Below are positions 20,861 to 29,044 of a stretch of DNA of 64,000 bases, in pieces. Both the position numbers and the translations under genes were made by a program. The first letter of the stretch is position 1. Every line of letters starts with the position of its first letter. The notes beneath the pieces were generated by a model that worked only from the letters and a program-made list of their open reading frames with translations, was not told the DNA's origin and did not search any database. The stretch spans positions 1 through 64,000 of the forward strand of contig NZ_PPXQ01000002.1 in NCBI RefSeq assembly GCF_004798585.1, in the 5' to 3' direction. The stretch comes from Massilia sp. Mn16-1_5 (lineage in GTDB: Bacteria > Pseudomonadota > Gammaproteobacteria > Burkholderiales > Burkholderiaceae_D).

Positions 20861-21301
20861 ATGAAACAAGCAATCTCGGCCCTCGGCCTCGCCCTGTTCC
20901 TGAGCGCTGCCGCCGCCGGCACCGCCGTGGCCGCAACGCCGGCAGCCCCTGCCGCTCAGGCACAAGGTCTGCAAAAGATCGACACCGTCGTCGGCAAGGG
21001 CAAGGAAGCCGTCGCCGGCAAGACCGTCGTGGTCCACTACACCGGCTGGCTGTACGCGCCGACAGCGCCGAAGCAGCGCGGCCAGCAGTTCGACAGCTCG
21101 GTCGGCGGCGAACCGTTCACCTTCCCGCTGGGCATGGGTGGCGTCATCAAGGGCTGGGACCAGGGCGTGACCGGCATGAAGGTCGGCGGCAAGCGCACGC
21201 TGGTGATTCCGGCGGAACTCGGCTACGGCCAGCGTGGCGCCGGCCCGATCCCGCCGGGCGCGACCTTGTTGTTCGATGTCGAGCTGCTCGACGTGAAATA
21301 A
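20861..21301 (+). CDS. FKBP-type peptidyl-prolyl isomerase, exported
   Basis: The 146-residue protein has a Sec signal peptide (MKQAISALGLALFLSAAAAGTAVA) and a single FKBP domain with VVVHYTGWLY, GGVIKGWDQGVTGMKVGGKRTL and IPPGATLLFDVELLDV. Active in the periplasm as a proline isomerase and folding helper. ATG 20861 follows AAGGA 5 nt upstream; an in-frame start at 20795 would mask the signal peptide and is rejected. A small strong terminator follows. Confidence 0.93.
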   Translation: MKQAISALGLALFLSAAAAGTAVAATPAAPAAQAQGLQKIDTVVGKGKEAVAGKTVVVHYTGWLYAPTAPKQRGQQFDSSVGGEPFTFPLGMGGVIKGWDQGVTGMKVGGKRTLVIPAELGYGQRGAGPIPPGATLLFDVELLDVK

Positions 21302-21323
21302 AGCGCTTCCTGGTGCGACAGAG

Positions 21324-21345
21324 AGCGGCCTGCGGGCCGCTTTTT
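21324..21345 (+). terminator. Rho-independent terminator after the FKBP gene
   Basis: AGCGGCC (21324-21330) and GGCCGCT (21335-21341) form a GC-rich 7-bp stem with TGCG loop followed by TTTTT. Confidence 0.82.
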
Positions 21346-21423
21346 GTTGTCCGCCCGATCCGTGCGCAAGCCTGCGCAGCGCTCGTTGTATGCTGAGATC
21401 AATTATGTATCGGCATGCATACG

Positions 21424-21885
21424 ATGAGGACCTGGAGAATTGCAATCGAAAAGGCGGCGCTCGATCGGGAGTGCAAGGGCGCGCGCGAGAGCGGCGGTCA
21501 CTGGCACAGCGAAGGCCAGCCGGCCTTGTACGCGGCGATGACAGTGGAGCTGGCGGTGCTGGAAAAGTTCGTGCACACCGAGGAGGTCGACGAGGAGCCG
21601 CTGGTGCTGGTGGCGATCGATCTGCCGGACGATCCGGAGCTTGGGCTGGACGTCTCTGCCGATGACCTGCCTGAAGGGTGGGACGCGCTGGAGGATGGCG
21701 GCAGCGCCACGGCGTTCGGTACGGCTTTCCTGAAGAAGCGCGAACATCTTTATATGCGCGTGCCGTCGGTGATCGTCGGTGAGGGCGTGAACCTCGTCAT
21801 CAATCCGGCGCATCACGCGTATGAAGAGGTCAAGCTGAGTATCGCGCGGAGCTTCAGTTTTAATCCGCGGATGTTCAAGCGTTAG
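21424..21885 (+). CDS. RES domain protein, apparently without an antitoxin partner
   Basis: The 153-residue protein matches the RES fold across its length: N-terminal MRTWRIA, then GGHWHSEGQPALYAA (about 24-38), ELAVLEKFVH with Glu47, LPEGWDAL, MRVPSVIV, the family-typical VINPAHHAYEEV, and a C-terminal FNPRMFKR. RES proteins are toxin components that degrade NAD and are normally encoded beside an Xre/MbcA/ParS-type antitoxin. None is found here: a terminator lies 78 nt upstream and only repeats lie downstream. His26 stands where the family usually has the Arg of GGRWN/H. The start could also be ATG 21415. Active toxin or inactivated relic cannot be decided from sequence. Confidence 0.78.
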   Translation: MRTWRIAIEKAALDRECKGARESGGHWHSEGQPALYAAMTVELAVLEKFVHTEEVDEEPLVLVAIDLPDDPELGLDVSADDLPEGWDALEDGGSATAFGTAFLKKREHLYMRVPSVIVGEGVNLVINPAHHAYEEVKLSIARSFSFNPRMFKR

Positions 21886-21924
21886 GGCAGGGAAGCATTG
21901 GACAGGTCTTCCGATGGCGCTAAA

Positions 21925-22012
21925 CGCGCGGGCATGCCCGCCCTACGTTACGCCACCGTCTCGTGAACTTTCTACCGCAAGTGGTGCACCGTAGGGCGGG
22001 CATGCCCGCGCG
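21925..22012. repeat. Perfect inverted pair of GTAGGGCGGGCATGCCCGC repeats
   Basis: Unit 21991-22012 (GTAGGGCGGGCATGCCCG then CGCG) is repeated in opposite orientation at 21925-21946 with 22 of 22 matches, 44 nt apart. It lies between the convergent RES gene and uvrB. A third unit with the same sequence is at 25734-25755. Confidence 0.85.
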
Positions 22013-22050
22013 GATCACCGTCTGCGTTCCGGCGAATTTTCACTTCGAAC

Positions 22051-22076
22051 AAAAAAACGGCGCCACTGGCGCCGTT
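22051..22076 (-). terminator. Rho-independent terminator of uvrB
   Basis: On the minus strand AACGGCGCC pairs with GGCGCCGTT across a 3-nt loop and is followed by a run of T (22057-22051). It starts 4 nt after the uvrB stop. Confidence 0.88.
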
Positions 22077-22080
22077 CTGC

Positions 22081-24186
22081 TTACTTGCCCAACATCGACA
22101 CCACATTGTCCGCCCCCGGCGCCCCGAAGGCCTGCTGCTTGAGCACATGCAGCTGGTCGCGCACCTGCGCCGCTTTCTCGAACTCGAGGTTCTTGGCGTG
22201 GTCAACCATGAGCTTCTCGAGGCGCTTGATCTCCTTCGAGATCTGCTTCTCGCTCATGCCCTCGACCTTGGCCGTCGCTTCCGCTTCCGCCAGGGAAGTG
22301 GCACCTTCGGCCATGGCCTTCTGCGCAGCATTGCTGTAGACGCCGTCGATCAGTTCCTTGATCTTCTTCTGCACACCCTTCGGCGTGATGCCGTTCGCCT
22401 CGTTGAAGGCGATCTGCTTGGCGCGGCGGCGTTCGGTTTCGTCGATCGCGCGGCGCATCGAGTCGGTAATGTGATCCGCGTACAGGATCGCCACGCCGTT
22501 CAGGTTACGCGCCGCGCGGCCGATGGTCTGGATCAGCGAGCGCTCGGAACGCAGGAAGCCTTCCTTGTCGGCGTCCAGGATCGCGACCAGCGACACTTCC
22601 GGCAAGTCCAGGCCCTCGCGCAGCAGGTTAATGCCGATCAGGACGTCGAAGGTGCCGAGACGCAGGTCGCGCAGGATCTCGACACGTTCCACCGTCTCGA
22701 TGTCGCTGTGCAGGTAGCGCACCTTGATGCCGTGGTCGCTCAGGTATTCCGTCAGCTGCTCGGCCATGCGCTTGGTCAGCGTGGTCACCAGCACGCGCTC
22801 GTCCTTCTTGATGCGGTCGTTAATCTCGCTCATCAGGTCGTCCACCTGCGACAGGGCGGGGCGCACGATGACTTGCGGGTCGACCAGGCCGGTCGGACGC
22901 ACCACCTGCTCGACCACGTTGTCCGCATGCGAATTCTCGTATTCGGCCGGGGTCGCAGAGACGAAGATCGTCTGGCGCATCTTCGACTCGAATTCCTCGA
23001 ATTTCAAAGGCCGGTTGTCGAGCGCCGAGGGCAGGCGGAAGCCGTAGTCGACGAGATTCGTCTTCCTCGAACGGTCGCCGTTGTACATGGCGCTGAGCTG
23101 GCCGACCAGCACGTGCGACTCGTCCATGAACATGATCGCGTCCTTCGGCAGGTAGTCGACCAGGGTCGGCGGCGGTTCGCCCGGCATCGATCCGGACAGG
23201 TGGCGCGAGTAGTTCTCGATGCCCTTGGTGAAACCGATCTCGGCCAACATCTCGAGGTCGAAGCGGGTGCGCTGTTCCAGGCGCTGTTCTTCGATCAGCT
23301 TGTTTTGCTGGCGGAATTCCTCGAGGCGGTCTTTCAGCTCGGCCTTGATCGACTCGACCGCGCGCAGCACGGTCGAGCGCGGCGTCACGTAGTGCGAACC
23401 CGGATACACGGTGAAGCGCGGGATCTTCTGGCGCACGCGGCCGGTCAGCGGGTCGAACAGCTGCAGCGATTCGATCTCGTCGTCGAACATCTCGACGCGG
23501 ATGGCCAGCTCGGCGTGCTCGGCCGGGAAGATGTCGATGGTATCGCCGCGCACGCGGAAAGTACCGCGGCCGAAGTCCATCTCGTTGCGCGTGTACTGCA
23601 TCTGGATCAGGCGCGCGATGATGTCGCGCTGGGCCACCTTGTCCTTGTGGCGCAGCGTCAGGATCATCTTGTGGTATTCGTTCGGATTACCGATACCGTA
23701 GATGGCCGACACGGTGGCGACGATAACGACGTCGCGCCGCTCCATCAGCGACTTGGTGCACGACAGACGCATCTGCTCGATGTGCTCGTTGATCGACGAG
23801 TCCTTTTCGATGAACAGGTCGCGCTGCGGCACATAGGCTTCCGGCTGGTAGTAATCATAGTAGGACACGAAATACTCGACCGCGTTCTGCGGGAAGAATT
23901 CGCGGAACTCCGAGTACAGCTGGGCCGCCAGGGTTTTATTTGGCGCGAACACGATCGCCGGCCGGCCGGCCTTGGCGATCACGTTGGCCATCGTGTAGGT
24001 TTTACCGGAACCCGTCACGCCGAGCAGGGTCTGGTACATCAGGCCGTCGTCGATGCCTTCGACCAGGCCGTCGATCGCGGTCGGCTGGTCGCCGGCGGGC
24101 GGGAAGGGCTGGTGCAGCTTGAATGGCGACCCCGGGTAAGTAATAACCGTAGGTTCCGGGGAATTTGCGATGGATAAATCAGCCAT
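22081..24186 (-). CDS. uvrB: Excinuclease ABC subunit UvrB
   Basis: Damage-verification helicase of nucleotide excision repair, acting with UvrA and UvrC. The 701-residue protein has Walker A GVTGSGKT, the beta-hairpin [12 protein letters not shown] that clamps DNA, the DESH Walker B motif, helicase motifs V and VI ([19 protein letters not shown]), the UvrC-binding region and a C-terminal UVR motif ([24 protein letters not shown]). Length is typical. It is divergent from the aminotransferase gene. No LexA-type palindrome is seen in the shared 115-nt upstream region, unlike E. coli uvrB. Confidence 0.98.
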   Translation of the reverse strand: MADLSIANSPEPTVITYPGSPFKLHQPFPPAGDQPTAIDGLVEGIDDGLMYQTLLGVTGSGKTYTMANVIAKAGRPAIVFAPNKTLAAQLYSEFREFFPQNAVEYFVSYYDYYQPEAYVPQRDLFIEKDSSINEHIEQMRLSCTKSLMERRDVVIVATVSAIYGIGNPNEYHKMILTLRHKDKVAQRDIIARLIQMQYTRNEMDFGRGTFRVRGDTIDIFPAEHAELAIRVEMFDDEIESLQLFDPLTGRVRQKIPRFTVYPGSHYVTPRSTVLRAVESIKAELKDRLEEFRQQNKLIEEQRLEQRTRFDLEMLAEIGFTKGIENYSRHLSGSMPGEPPPTLVDYLPKDAIMFMDESHVLVGQLSAMYNGDRSRKTNLVDYGFRLPSALDNRPLKFEEFESKMRQTIFVSATPAEYENSHADNVVEQVVRPTGLVDPQVIVRPALSQVDDLMSEINDRIKKDERVLVTTLTKRMAEQLTEYLSDHGIKVRYLHSDIETVERVEILRDLRLGTFDVLIGINLLREGLDLPEVSLVAILDADKEGFLRSERSLIQTIGRAARNLNGVAILYADHITDSMRRAIDETERRRAKQIAFNEANGITPKGVQKKIKELIDGVYSNAAQKAMAEGATSLAEAEATAKVEGMSEKQISKEIKRLEKLMVDHAKNLEFEKAAQVRDQLHVLKQQAFGAPGADNVVSMLGK

Positions 24187-24301
24187 ACTTTCAGACCTTT
24201 GCTAGAATGGGGATTCGTTTGCGGCACTGCAGCAGAGGTATCGCTGCGGTGCCGCTGTCTATACAACTGCTGCGATCCACCGACAAAATCAGTTTATCAC
24301 G

Positions 24302-25513
24302 ATGACTTCCACCGCCTCCGCCAGCCTCTTCGGCGCCATCGACATGGCCCCGCGCGACCCGATCCTGGGCATCACCGAAGCATTCAACGCCGATACGAAC
24401 CCGGCGAAAATCAACCTGGGAGTCGGCGTCTACTATGACGATAACGGCAAGGTGCCTCTGCTGCAGTGCGTGCAGAAAGCGGAAGCGAAATTGATGGAGC
24501 AGCTGTCGCCGCGCACCTACCTTCCGATCGAAGGCCTGGCAGCGTACGACAAAGCCGTGCAGGAGCTTGTATTTGGGGCCGACAGCGCGGTAATTCAAGA
24601 GAAACGTGCAGTCACCGTGCAAGCCATCGGCGGCACCGGCGCACTGAAGATCGGCGCCGACTTCCTGAAGCGTTTCTCGCCCGATTCGCAAGTCTTCATC
24701 AGCGATCCGAGCTGGGAAAACCACCGCGCCCTGTTCGAGTCGGCTGGTTTCATCGTCAACAACTACACCTATTACGATCCAGCCACCCATGGCGTGAACT
24801 TCGAAGGCATGCTGGCCTCGCTGCGCAAGATGGACGCCGGCTCGATCGTCGTGCTGCACGCTTGCTGCCACAACCCGACCGGCGCCGACCTCACGCAAGA
24901 CCAGTGGGGCCAGGTGATCGAGGCGGTGCAGCAGGGCGGCCTGATTCCCTTCCTCGACATGGCCTACCAGGGCTTCGGCGCGGGCATCGCGGAAGACGGC
25001 GCCGTGGTGCGCCGCTTTGTCGACGCCGGCGGCCCGCTGCTGGTCTCGAACTCGTTCTCGAAGTCCTTCTCGCTGTACGGCGAGCGCGTCGGCGCGCTGT
25101 CGGTGGTTGCTTCGAGCGGCGAAGAAGCGGCACGCCTGCTGTCGCAGCTCAAGCGCGTCGTGCGCACCAACTACTCGAACCCGCCTTCGCATGGCGGCAA
25201 GGTCGTCGCCACCGTGCTGTCGACGCCGGAACTGCGCCAGCTGTGGGAAGACGAACTGGCCGGCATGCGCGTGCGCATCAAGCAGATGCGCGAAGCGCTG
25301 GTCGAGAAGCTGGCCGCCAAGGCGCCTGGCTACGACTTCGGTTTCGTGCGCGAGCAGGTCGGCATGTTCTCGTATTCGGGCCTGACGAAAGAGCAAGTCG
25401 GCAAGCTGCGCGACGAATCGATCTATGCGGTCGACACCGGCCGTATCTGCGTTGCCGCGCTGAATTCGAAGAACATCGATCTCGTCGTTGACGCGATCGC
25501 CAAAGTCCTCTAA
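24302..25513 (+). CDS. Aromatic/aspartate aminotransferase (class I, PLP-dependent)
   Basis: The 403-residue protein is a fold-type I aminotransferase of the AspC/TyrB group. The PLP-binding lysine is in SNSFSKSFSLYGERVGAL (about residue 255), with the conserved HNPTG (ACCHNPTGADL), the Asp of DMAYQGF and substrate-binding Arg residues toward the C-terminus. TyrB and AspC cannot be told apart safely by eye. Its 3' end carries the candidate promoter of the tRNA-Asn gene, with the stop codon forming part of the -10 element. Confidence 0.93.
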   Translation: MTSTASASLFGAIDMAPRDPILGITEAFNADTNPAKINLGVGVYYDDNGKVPLLQCVQKAEAKLMEQLSPRTYLPIEGLAAYDKAVQELVFGADSAVIQEKRAVTVQAIGGTGALKIGADFLKRFSPDSQVFISDPSWENHRALFESAGFIVNNYTYYDPATHGVNFEGMLASLRKMDAGSIVVLHACCHNPTGADLTQDQWGQVIEAVQQGGLIPFLDMAYQGFGAGIAEDGAVVRRFVDAGGPLLVSNSFSKSFSLYGERVGALSVVASSGEEAARLLSQLKRVVRTNYSNPPSHGGKVVATVLSTPELRQLWEDELAGMRVRIKQMREALVEKLAAKAPGYDFGFVREQVGMFSYSGLTKEQVGKLRDESIYAVDTGRICVAALNSKNIDLVVDAIAKVL

Positions 25514-25516
25514 AAT
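25488..25516 (+). promoter_or_regulatory. Candidate promoter of the first tRNA-Asn gene
   Basis: TTGACG (25488-25493) and TAAAAT (25511-25516) are 17 nt apart and lie at the very end of the aminotransferase gene. The tRNA starts 48 nt after the -10. A 12-bp imperfect hairpin (25521-25532 with 25544-25555) occupies the leader. Confidence 0.6.
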
Positions 25517-25563
25517 CTTGGCTCTTCGCTGCTGAACTTGTTTGGCAGCAAAGAGCAAGCAAT

Positions 25564-25639
25564 TCCCTGATAGCTCAGTCGGTAGAGCGACGGACTGTTA
25601 ATCCGCAGGTCCCTGGTTCGAGTCCAGGTCGGGGAGCCA
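25564..25639 (+). tRNA. tRNA-Asn(GUU), first copy
   Basis: A 76-nt tRNA with encoded CCA. The 7-bp acceptor TCCCTGA pairs with TCGGGGA (one T-G wobble), followed by D, anticodon and T arms (GGTTCGAGTCC). The anticodon GTT is at 25597-25599. Identical in sequence to the copies at 28920 and 30381. Confidence 0.97.
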
Positions 25640-25646
25640 GAATACG

Positions 25647-25681
25647 AAAAAGAGTTTCGAGAAATCGGAACTCTTTTTTTT
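25647..25681 (+). terminator. Terminator of the first tRNA-Asn gene
   Basis: A 14-bp stem (25647-25660 with 25665-25678, one T-G wobble) closed by a GAAA tetraloop, running into eight T. Confidence 0.88.
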
Positions 25682-25733
25682 CGTCGGTAGTACTGGTCAC
25701 GTCACCGATGTCCGCAAACACTGCTCGACTTTC

Positions 25734-25755
25734 CGCGCGGGCATGCCCGCCCTAC
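25734..25755 (-). repeat. Single GTAGGGCGGGCATGCCCGC repeat
   Basis: On the minus strand this reads GTAGGGCGGGCATGCCCGCGCG, identical to the units at 21925-22012. It directly precedes the tRNA remnant and may mark the joint of a rearrangement. Confidence 0.8.
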
Positions 25756-25759
25756 AACT

Positions 25760-25794
25760 GCAGGTCCCTGGTTCGAGTCCAGGTCGGGGAGCCA
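25760..25794 (+). pseudogene. 3' remnant of tRNA-Asn
   Basis: Thirty-five nt identical to the 3' part of tRNA-Asn (25605-25639), from the end of the anticodon stem through the T arm to CCA. The following terminator is also copied, making a near-identical stretch of about 78 nt at a distance of 155 nt with one substitution and one T-run length difference. The 5' half is absent and replaced by repeat sequence, so it cannot give a functional tRNA. Confidence 0.9.
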
Positions 25795-25801
25795 GAATAC
25801 G

Positions 25802-25836
25802 AAAAGGAGTTTCGAGAAATCGGAACTCTTTTTTTC
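25802..25836. terminator. Copied tRNA terminator, probably serving the LysR gene
   Basis: Left GAGTTTCGA (25807-25815), loop GAAA, right TCGGAACTC (25820-25828), T run 25829-25835. The LysR gene on the minus strand stops at 25839, so this hairpin, with CCTTTT on its minus-strand exit side, may end that transcript. Confidence 0.6.
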
Positions 25837-25838
25837 GT

Positions 25839-26735
25839 TTACGCATCCCGCGGAAATTTTTCTCCCATGAAGGCCAAAAACGCCTGCACCCGCGGGCTGA
25901 GGTGCTTGCGCCCCTGGTACACCAGGTACAGCGGCTCCTGCGCCGGCGGCTGGTAGTCGGCCAGCACCCGCACCAGCCGGCCGCTGCGCAAGTCTTCGCC
26001 CACGTGGAATTCGGCCAGCCGCACCAATCCCATGCCATGGCGCGCCAGCTGCAGCAGCATGTCGCCCTGGTTGGCGCCGACATTGCCTTCGGCGGCGACG
26101 GTGCGCGCTTCGCCATGTTCCAGCACGGGCCAGGCGTTCCAGTCGGTGCGCTGGCTGAAGTTGAGGCAGTTGTGCCGGGCCAGGTCGTCGGGTGTCTGCG
26201 GCGTGCCATGGCGCGCCAGGTAGGAGGGCGCCGCGCAGATGATCCAGGCGCTGTCGAGCAGGCGGCGCGCAACCAGGGACGAGTCGGGCAGGGGGCCGCC
26301 CTGGATCGAGACGTCGATGCGCTGTTCGGCGAAATCGACCGGCTCGTTGGTGAGGTGGAACTCGATGCGCAGCTTCGGGTGCCGCGCCAGGAATTCGCCG
26401 ACGATCGGCGCCAGCTGGTACTTGGCGAAGGTGACCATCGAGTGCACGCGCAAGGTGCCGCTGACCTCGCCCGAGCAGGCCAGCACCGCATTCTCGGCGT
26501 TGCGCAGCGCGGCGAAGATGGTCTGGCCTTCGTCGTAGAGCACGCGTCCGGCTTCGGTCAGCGTGAGCGCGCGCGAGCTGCGGTGGAACAGGCGCGCCTG
26601 CAGGCGGTCTTCCAGGCGCGACACCAGTTTGCTCACGGCGGAGGGCGACAGCTCCAGCCGGCGCCCGGCGGCGGAAAAGCTGCCGCTGTCGACCGCCGCC
26701 ACGAACACTTCCAACTCGCTCAACTGTATCGACAC
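25839..26735 (-). CDS. LysR family transcriptional regulator, divergent from the dioxygenase gene
   Basis: The 298-residue protein has an N-terminal winged HTH (LSELEVFVAAVDSGSFSAAGRRLELSPSAVSKLVSRLEDRL) and a LysR substrate-binding domain (about 90-295). The start is GTG at 26735, supported by AGGTG a few nt upstream. It is divergent from the cupin dioxygenase and MFS transporter genes and probably controls them; a 16-nt palindrome lies in the shared upstream region. The effector is unknown, perhaps a hydroxyacetophenone-like aromatic. Confidence 0.9.
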   Translation of the reverse strand: MSIQLSELEVFVAAVDSGSFSAAGRRLELSPSAVSKLVSRLEDRLQARLFHRSSRALTLTEAGRVLYDEGQTIFAALRNAENAVLACSGEVSGTLRVHSMVTFAKYQLAPIVGEFLARHPKLRIEFHLTNEPVDFAEQRIDVSIQGGPLPDSSLVARRLLDSAWIICAAPSYLARHGTPQTPDDLARHNCLNFSQRTDWNAWPVLEHGEARTVAAEGNVGANQGDMLLQLARHGMGLVRLAEFHVGEDLRSGRLVRVLADYQPPAQEPLYLVYQGRKHLSPRVQAFLAFMGEKFPRDA

Positions 26736-26758
26736 CGGCCCACCTGTGAAATTTCGTC

Positions 26759-26774
26759 ATCGTCCATTGACGAT
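26759..26774. promoter_or_regulatory. Candidate LysR operator between divergent genes
   Basis: ATCGTC-CATT-GACGAT is a perfect palindrome with 6-bp arms in the 134-nt region between the LysR and dioxygenase starts. It does not strictly fit T-N11-A, so the assignment rests on symmetry and place. Confidence 0.38.
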
Positions 26775-26869
26775 TATCGCATTGTCCACTCCGCGTGCGG
26801 GGCGCAAGATGGTCTTCTGCCGCGCAGGCTCCATCCCGGCGCCGGCGCCAACCGAACAAGGAGAACCAA

Positions 26870-27403
26870 GTGTCCAAGTCGACCGAACGTACCCACCCGA
26901 GCAGCCTGGTGGGCTTTTCCCAGCCGATCCCCCGTTTCGCCATCAACGACCTGGTCGTTCCCGATGCGGTGCCGGAAGACGAACGCGAATGGGTGCCGCA
27001 GGCGCCAAACGTCTGGTTCCGTCCGCTCATCCTGAACGTCACGCAAGGCTATTTCGTCAACGTGCTGCGCGTGCGTAAAAGCGGCGTGCTGTCGCGCCAC
27101 CGTCACGACGGCCCGGTGCATGCCCACGTCCTCAAGGGCCGCTGGTACTACCTCGAACACGACTGGACCGCGATCGAAGGCTCGTACGCGCACGAGATCC
27201 CGGGCGAGATCCACACCCTGTACGTGCCGGAAGACGTGACCGAGATGATGACGCTGTTCCATGTGACCGGCGCCTACACCTATCTCGACGAGGAAGGCAA
27301 GCCGACCGGCTACGAGGACGTGTTCACCAAGCTGGAAGCGGCTGTGAAGCATTACGAAGCCGTGGGCCTCGGCACCGACTACGTGCGCCGCTTCATCCGG
27401 TAA
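26870..27403 (+). CDS. Cupin protein of the 2,4'-dihydroxyacetophenone dioxygenase family
   Basis: The 177-residue protein is a single-domain cupin with the metal-binding segment SRHRHDGPVHAHVLKGRWYYLEHDW (about 75-99) and a second strand motif near IPGEIHTLYVPEDVTEMMT. It resembles the iron dioxygenase that cleaves 2,4'-dihydroxyacetophenone between carbonyl carbons to 4-hydroxybenzoate and formate; related cupins have other substrates, so this is provisional. GTG 26870 follows AAGGAG with 6-nt spacing; an in-frame ATG 75 nt upstream gives an Arg-rich extension and is rejected. The MFS gene follows in the same direction. Confidence 0.75.
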   Translation: MSKSTERTHPSSLVGFSQPIPRFAINDLVVPDAVPEDEREWVPQAPNVWFRPLILNVTQGYFVNVLRVRKSGVLSRHRHDGPVHAHVLKGRWYYLEHDWTAIEGSYAHEIPGEIHTLYVPEDVTEMMTLFHVTGAYTYLDEEGKPTGYEDVFTKLEAAVKHYEAVGLGTDYVRRFIR

Positions 27404-27491
27404 GCGCAGGGGCTCGTCCACGCTTGCTTGAACACAGGAGACAGCCCGCCGATGCAGCGGGCGTGCAATGATGAAAAAAAGGAGCAGCAAC

Positions 27492-28838
27492 ATGAGTACC
27501 GATACCCCCGGCATCGCCCTCCCGCTCGGGAGTGGCGCAGCCGCCGCAAGCGAGCAGGCGCAGGTCTACCGAAAGGTCAGCCTGCGGCTGATTCCTTTCC
27601 TGTTCATCTGCTACGTCGCGGCCTATCTCGACCGCATCAACATCGGCTTCGCACAATTGCAGATGAAGGCCGACCTCGGCTTTTCCGATGCGGTGTACGG
27701 CCTGGGCGCCGGCATCTTCTTCTTCGGCTACGCGCTGTTCGAAGTGCCGAGCAACCTGTTGCTGGAAAAGATCGGCGCGCGCAAGACGCTGCTGCGCATC
27801 ATGGTGCTGTGGGGCCTGACCTCGGCCGGCATGATGTTCGTCACCACGCCGACCCAGCTCTACATCGCGCGCTTCCTGCTGGGGCTGTTCGAAGCCGGTT
27901 TCTTCCCCGGCATGATCCTGTACTTCACCTATTGGTACCCCTCGAAGATGCGCGCCAGGATCATCGCGCTCTTCATGTCGGGCATGGCGGTGGCCGGCAT
28001 CATCGGCGGACCGCTGTCGGGCTGGATCATGAACGACATGGCCGGCGTCAACGGCTGGCGCGGCTGGCAGTGGATGTTCCTGCTCGAAGGCATCCCGGCC
28101 GTGCTGCTGGGCGTGATGGCGTGGTTCCTGCTCGACGACCGTCCGGGCCAGGCGACGTGGCTGTCGAAGCGTGAAAAGGAGCTCATCGAGCACACGCTGC
28201 AGCAGGACCAGCACGACCTCGGCCCGGCCCACCACGGCTCGCTGCGCCATGCGCTGCGCGATCCGAAGATCTACATCCTCGCCTTCGCCTACTTCACTTT
28301 CATTGCCGGCACCTACGTGATCACGTTCTGGCTGCCGACCATCGTCAAGAGCTTCGGCGTCACCGATCCGCTGCGCATCGGCCTGCTGACCGCGATCCCG
28401 TACATCATCGGCGCGATCGGGATGGTAGTACTGAGTAAAAACTCGGACCGCACCCGCGAACGCCGCTGGCACGCCGCCGGCGCCGCCTTCCTCGGCGGAG
28501 CGGGCCTGGTGGTGGCCAGCCTGCTGCCGGGACAGTTGGCGCTGGCGCTGGTGGCGCTCTCCTTTGCGACGATCGGCATCCTGGCCACGATGCCGCTGTT
28601 CTGGGCGATGCCGACCGCCTACCTGTCGGGTCCGGCCGCGGCGGGCGGGATCGCGCTGATCAATTCGCTCGGCCTGATCGGCGGCTTCGTCAGCCCTTTC
28701 GTCATCGGCTGGTTCAAGACGGCGACGGGAAGCGTCAACTACGGCCTGTATTTCGTGACGGCGCTGATGGTGCTGGGCGGGATCGCGCTGCTGGTCGGCG
28801 TGCCGGCGAAGGCGCTGCGCGAGAAGCGGGAAGGGTGA
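27492..28838 (+). CDS. MFS transporter, anion:cation symporter (ACS) type
   Basis: The 448-residue protein has 12 predicted membrane helices and the ACS-family loop motif LLEKIGARKTLLRIMVLWG between helices 2 and 3, plus YLDRINIGFA in helix 1. ACS members import organic anions such as tartrate, phthalate or 4-hydroxyphenylacetate. Next to the cupin dioxygenase it probably imports the aromatic substrate. ATG 27492 follows AAGGAG 7 nt upstream; the in-frame ATG at 27468 adds a lysine-rich start without a site. Confidence 0.88.
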   Translation: MSTDTPGIALPLGSGAAAASEQAQVYRKVSLRLIPFLFICYVAAYLDRINIGFAQLQMKADLGFSDAVYGLGAGIFFFGYALFEVPSNLLLEKIGARKTLLRIMVLWGLTSAGMMFVTTPTQLYIARFLLGLFEAGFFPGMILYFTYWYPSKMRARIIALFMSGMAVAGIIGGPLSGWIMNDMAGVNGWRGWQWMFLLEGIPAVLLGVMAWFLLDDRPGQATWLSKREKELIEHTLQQDQHDLGPAHHGSLRHALRDPKIYILAFAYFTFIAGTYVITFWLPTIVKSFGVTDPLRIGLLTAIPYIIGAIGMVVLSKNSDRTRERRWHAAGAAFLGGAGLVVASLLPGQLALALVALSFATIGILATMPLFWAMPTAYLSGPAAAGGIALINSLGLIGGFVSPFVIGWFKTATGSVNYGLYFVTALMVLGGIALLVGVPAKALREKREG

Positions 28839-28846
28839 CCGGACCG

Positions 28847-28883
28847 GCAAGGCCTGCACGAAGAAGTTTCGTGCAGGCCTTGC
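28847..28883. terminator. Perfect 16-bp hairpin after the MFS gene
   Basis: GCAAGGCCTGCACGAA (28847-28862) pairs completely with 28868-28883 across a GAAGT loop. No T run follows, so termination is uncertain. The right arm contains the -35 hexamer of the next tRNA-Asn promoter. Confidence 0.5.
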
Positions 28884-28907
28884 AGAATGCCGCTGAGCAG
28901 TTATAAT
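28880..28907 (+). promoter_or_regulatory. Promoter of the second tRNA-Asn gene
   Basis: TTGCAG (28880-28885) and a consensus TATAAT (28902-28907) are 16 nt apart; the tRNA starts 13 nt after the -10. Confidence 0.72.
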
Positions 28908-28919
28908 GCCAAGCTCAAT

Positions 28920-28995
28920 TCCCTGATAGCTCAGTCGGTAGAGCGACGGACTGTTAATCCGCAGGTCCCTGGTTCGAGTCCAGGTCGGGGAGCCA
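28920..28995 (+). tRNA. tRNA-Asn(GUU), second copy
   Basis: 76-nt tRNA identical to the copies at 25564 and 30381, anticodon GTT at 28953-28955, encoded CCA. Has its own promoter and terminator. Confidence 0.97.
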
Positions 28996-29011
28996 GAATT
29001 CAGCAGTAAGC

Positions 29012-29041
29012 AAAAGGCCGCGTCGATGACGCGGCCTTTTT
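29012..29041. terminator. Bidirectional terminator for tRNA-Asn and purT
   Basis: AAAAGGCCGCGTC (29012-29024) pairs with 29028-29040 over a 3-nt GAT loop; T runs on both strands. It lies between the tRNA and the convergent purT stop at 29045. Confidence 0.9.
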
Positions 29042-29044
29042 GTT

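Noticed and set aside
22147..24177. A 676-codon plus-strand frame opposite uvrB
   Set aside because: Mirror frame of uvrB with Arg/His/Leu/Val-rich sequence and no recognisable domain.
24187..24301. Possible LexA box between uvrB and the aminotransferase gene
   Set aside because: CTGTCTATACAACTGC has a good left half but the right half is not ACAG, so the CTGT-N8-ACAG rule fails.
25760..25794. A fourth tRNA-Asn gene
   Set aside because: Only the 3' part is present; acceptor 5' strand, D arm and anticodon loop are missing.
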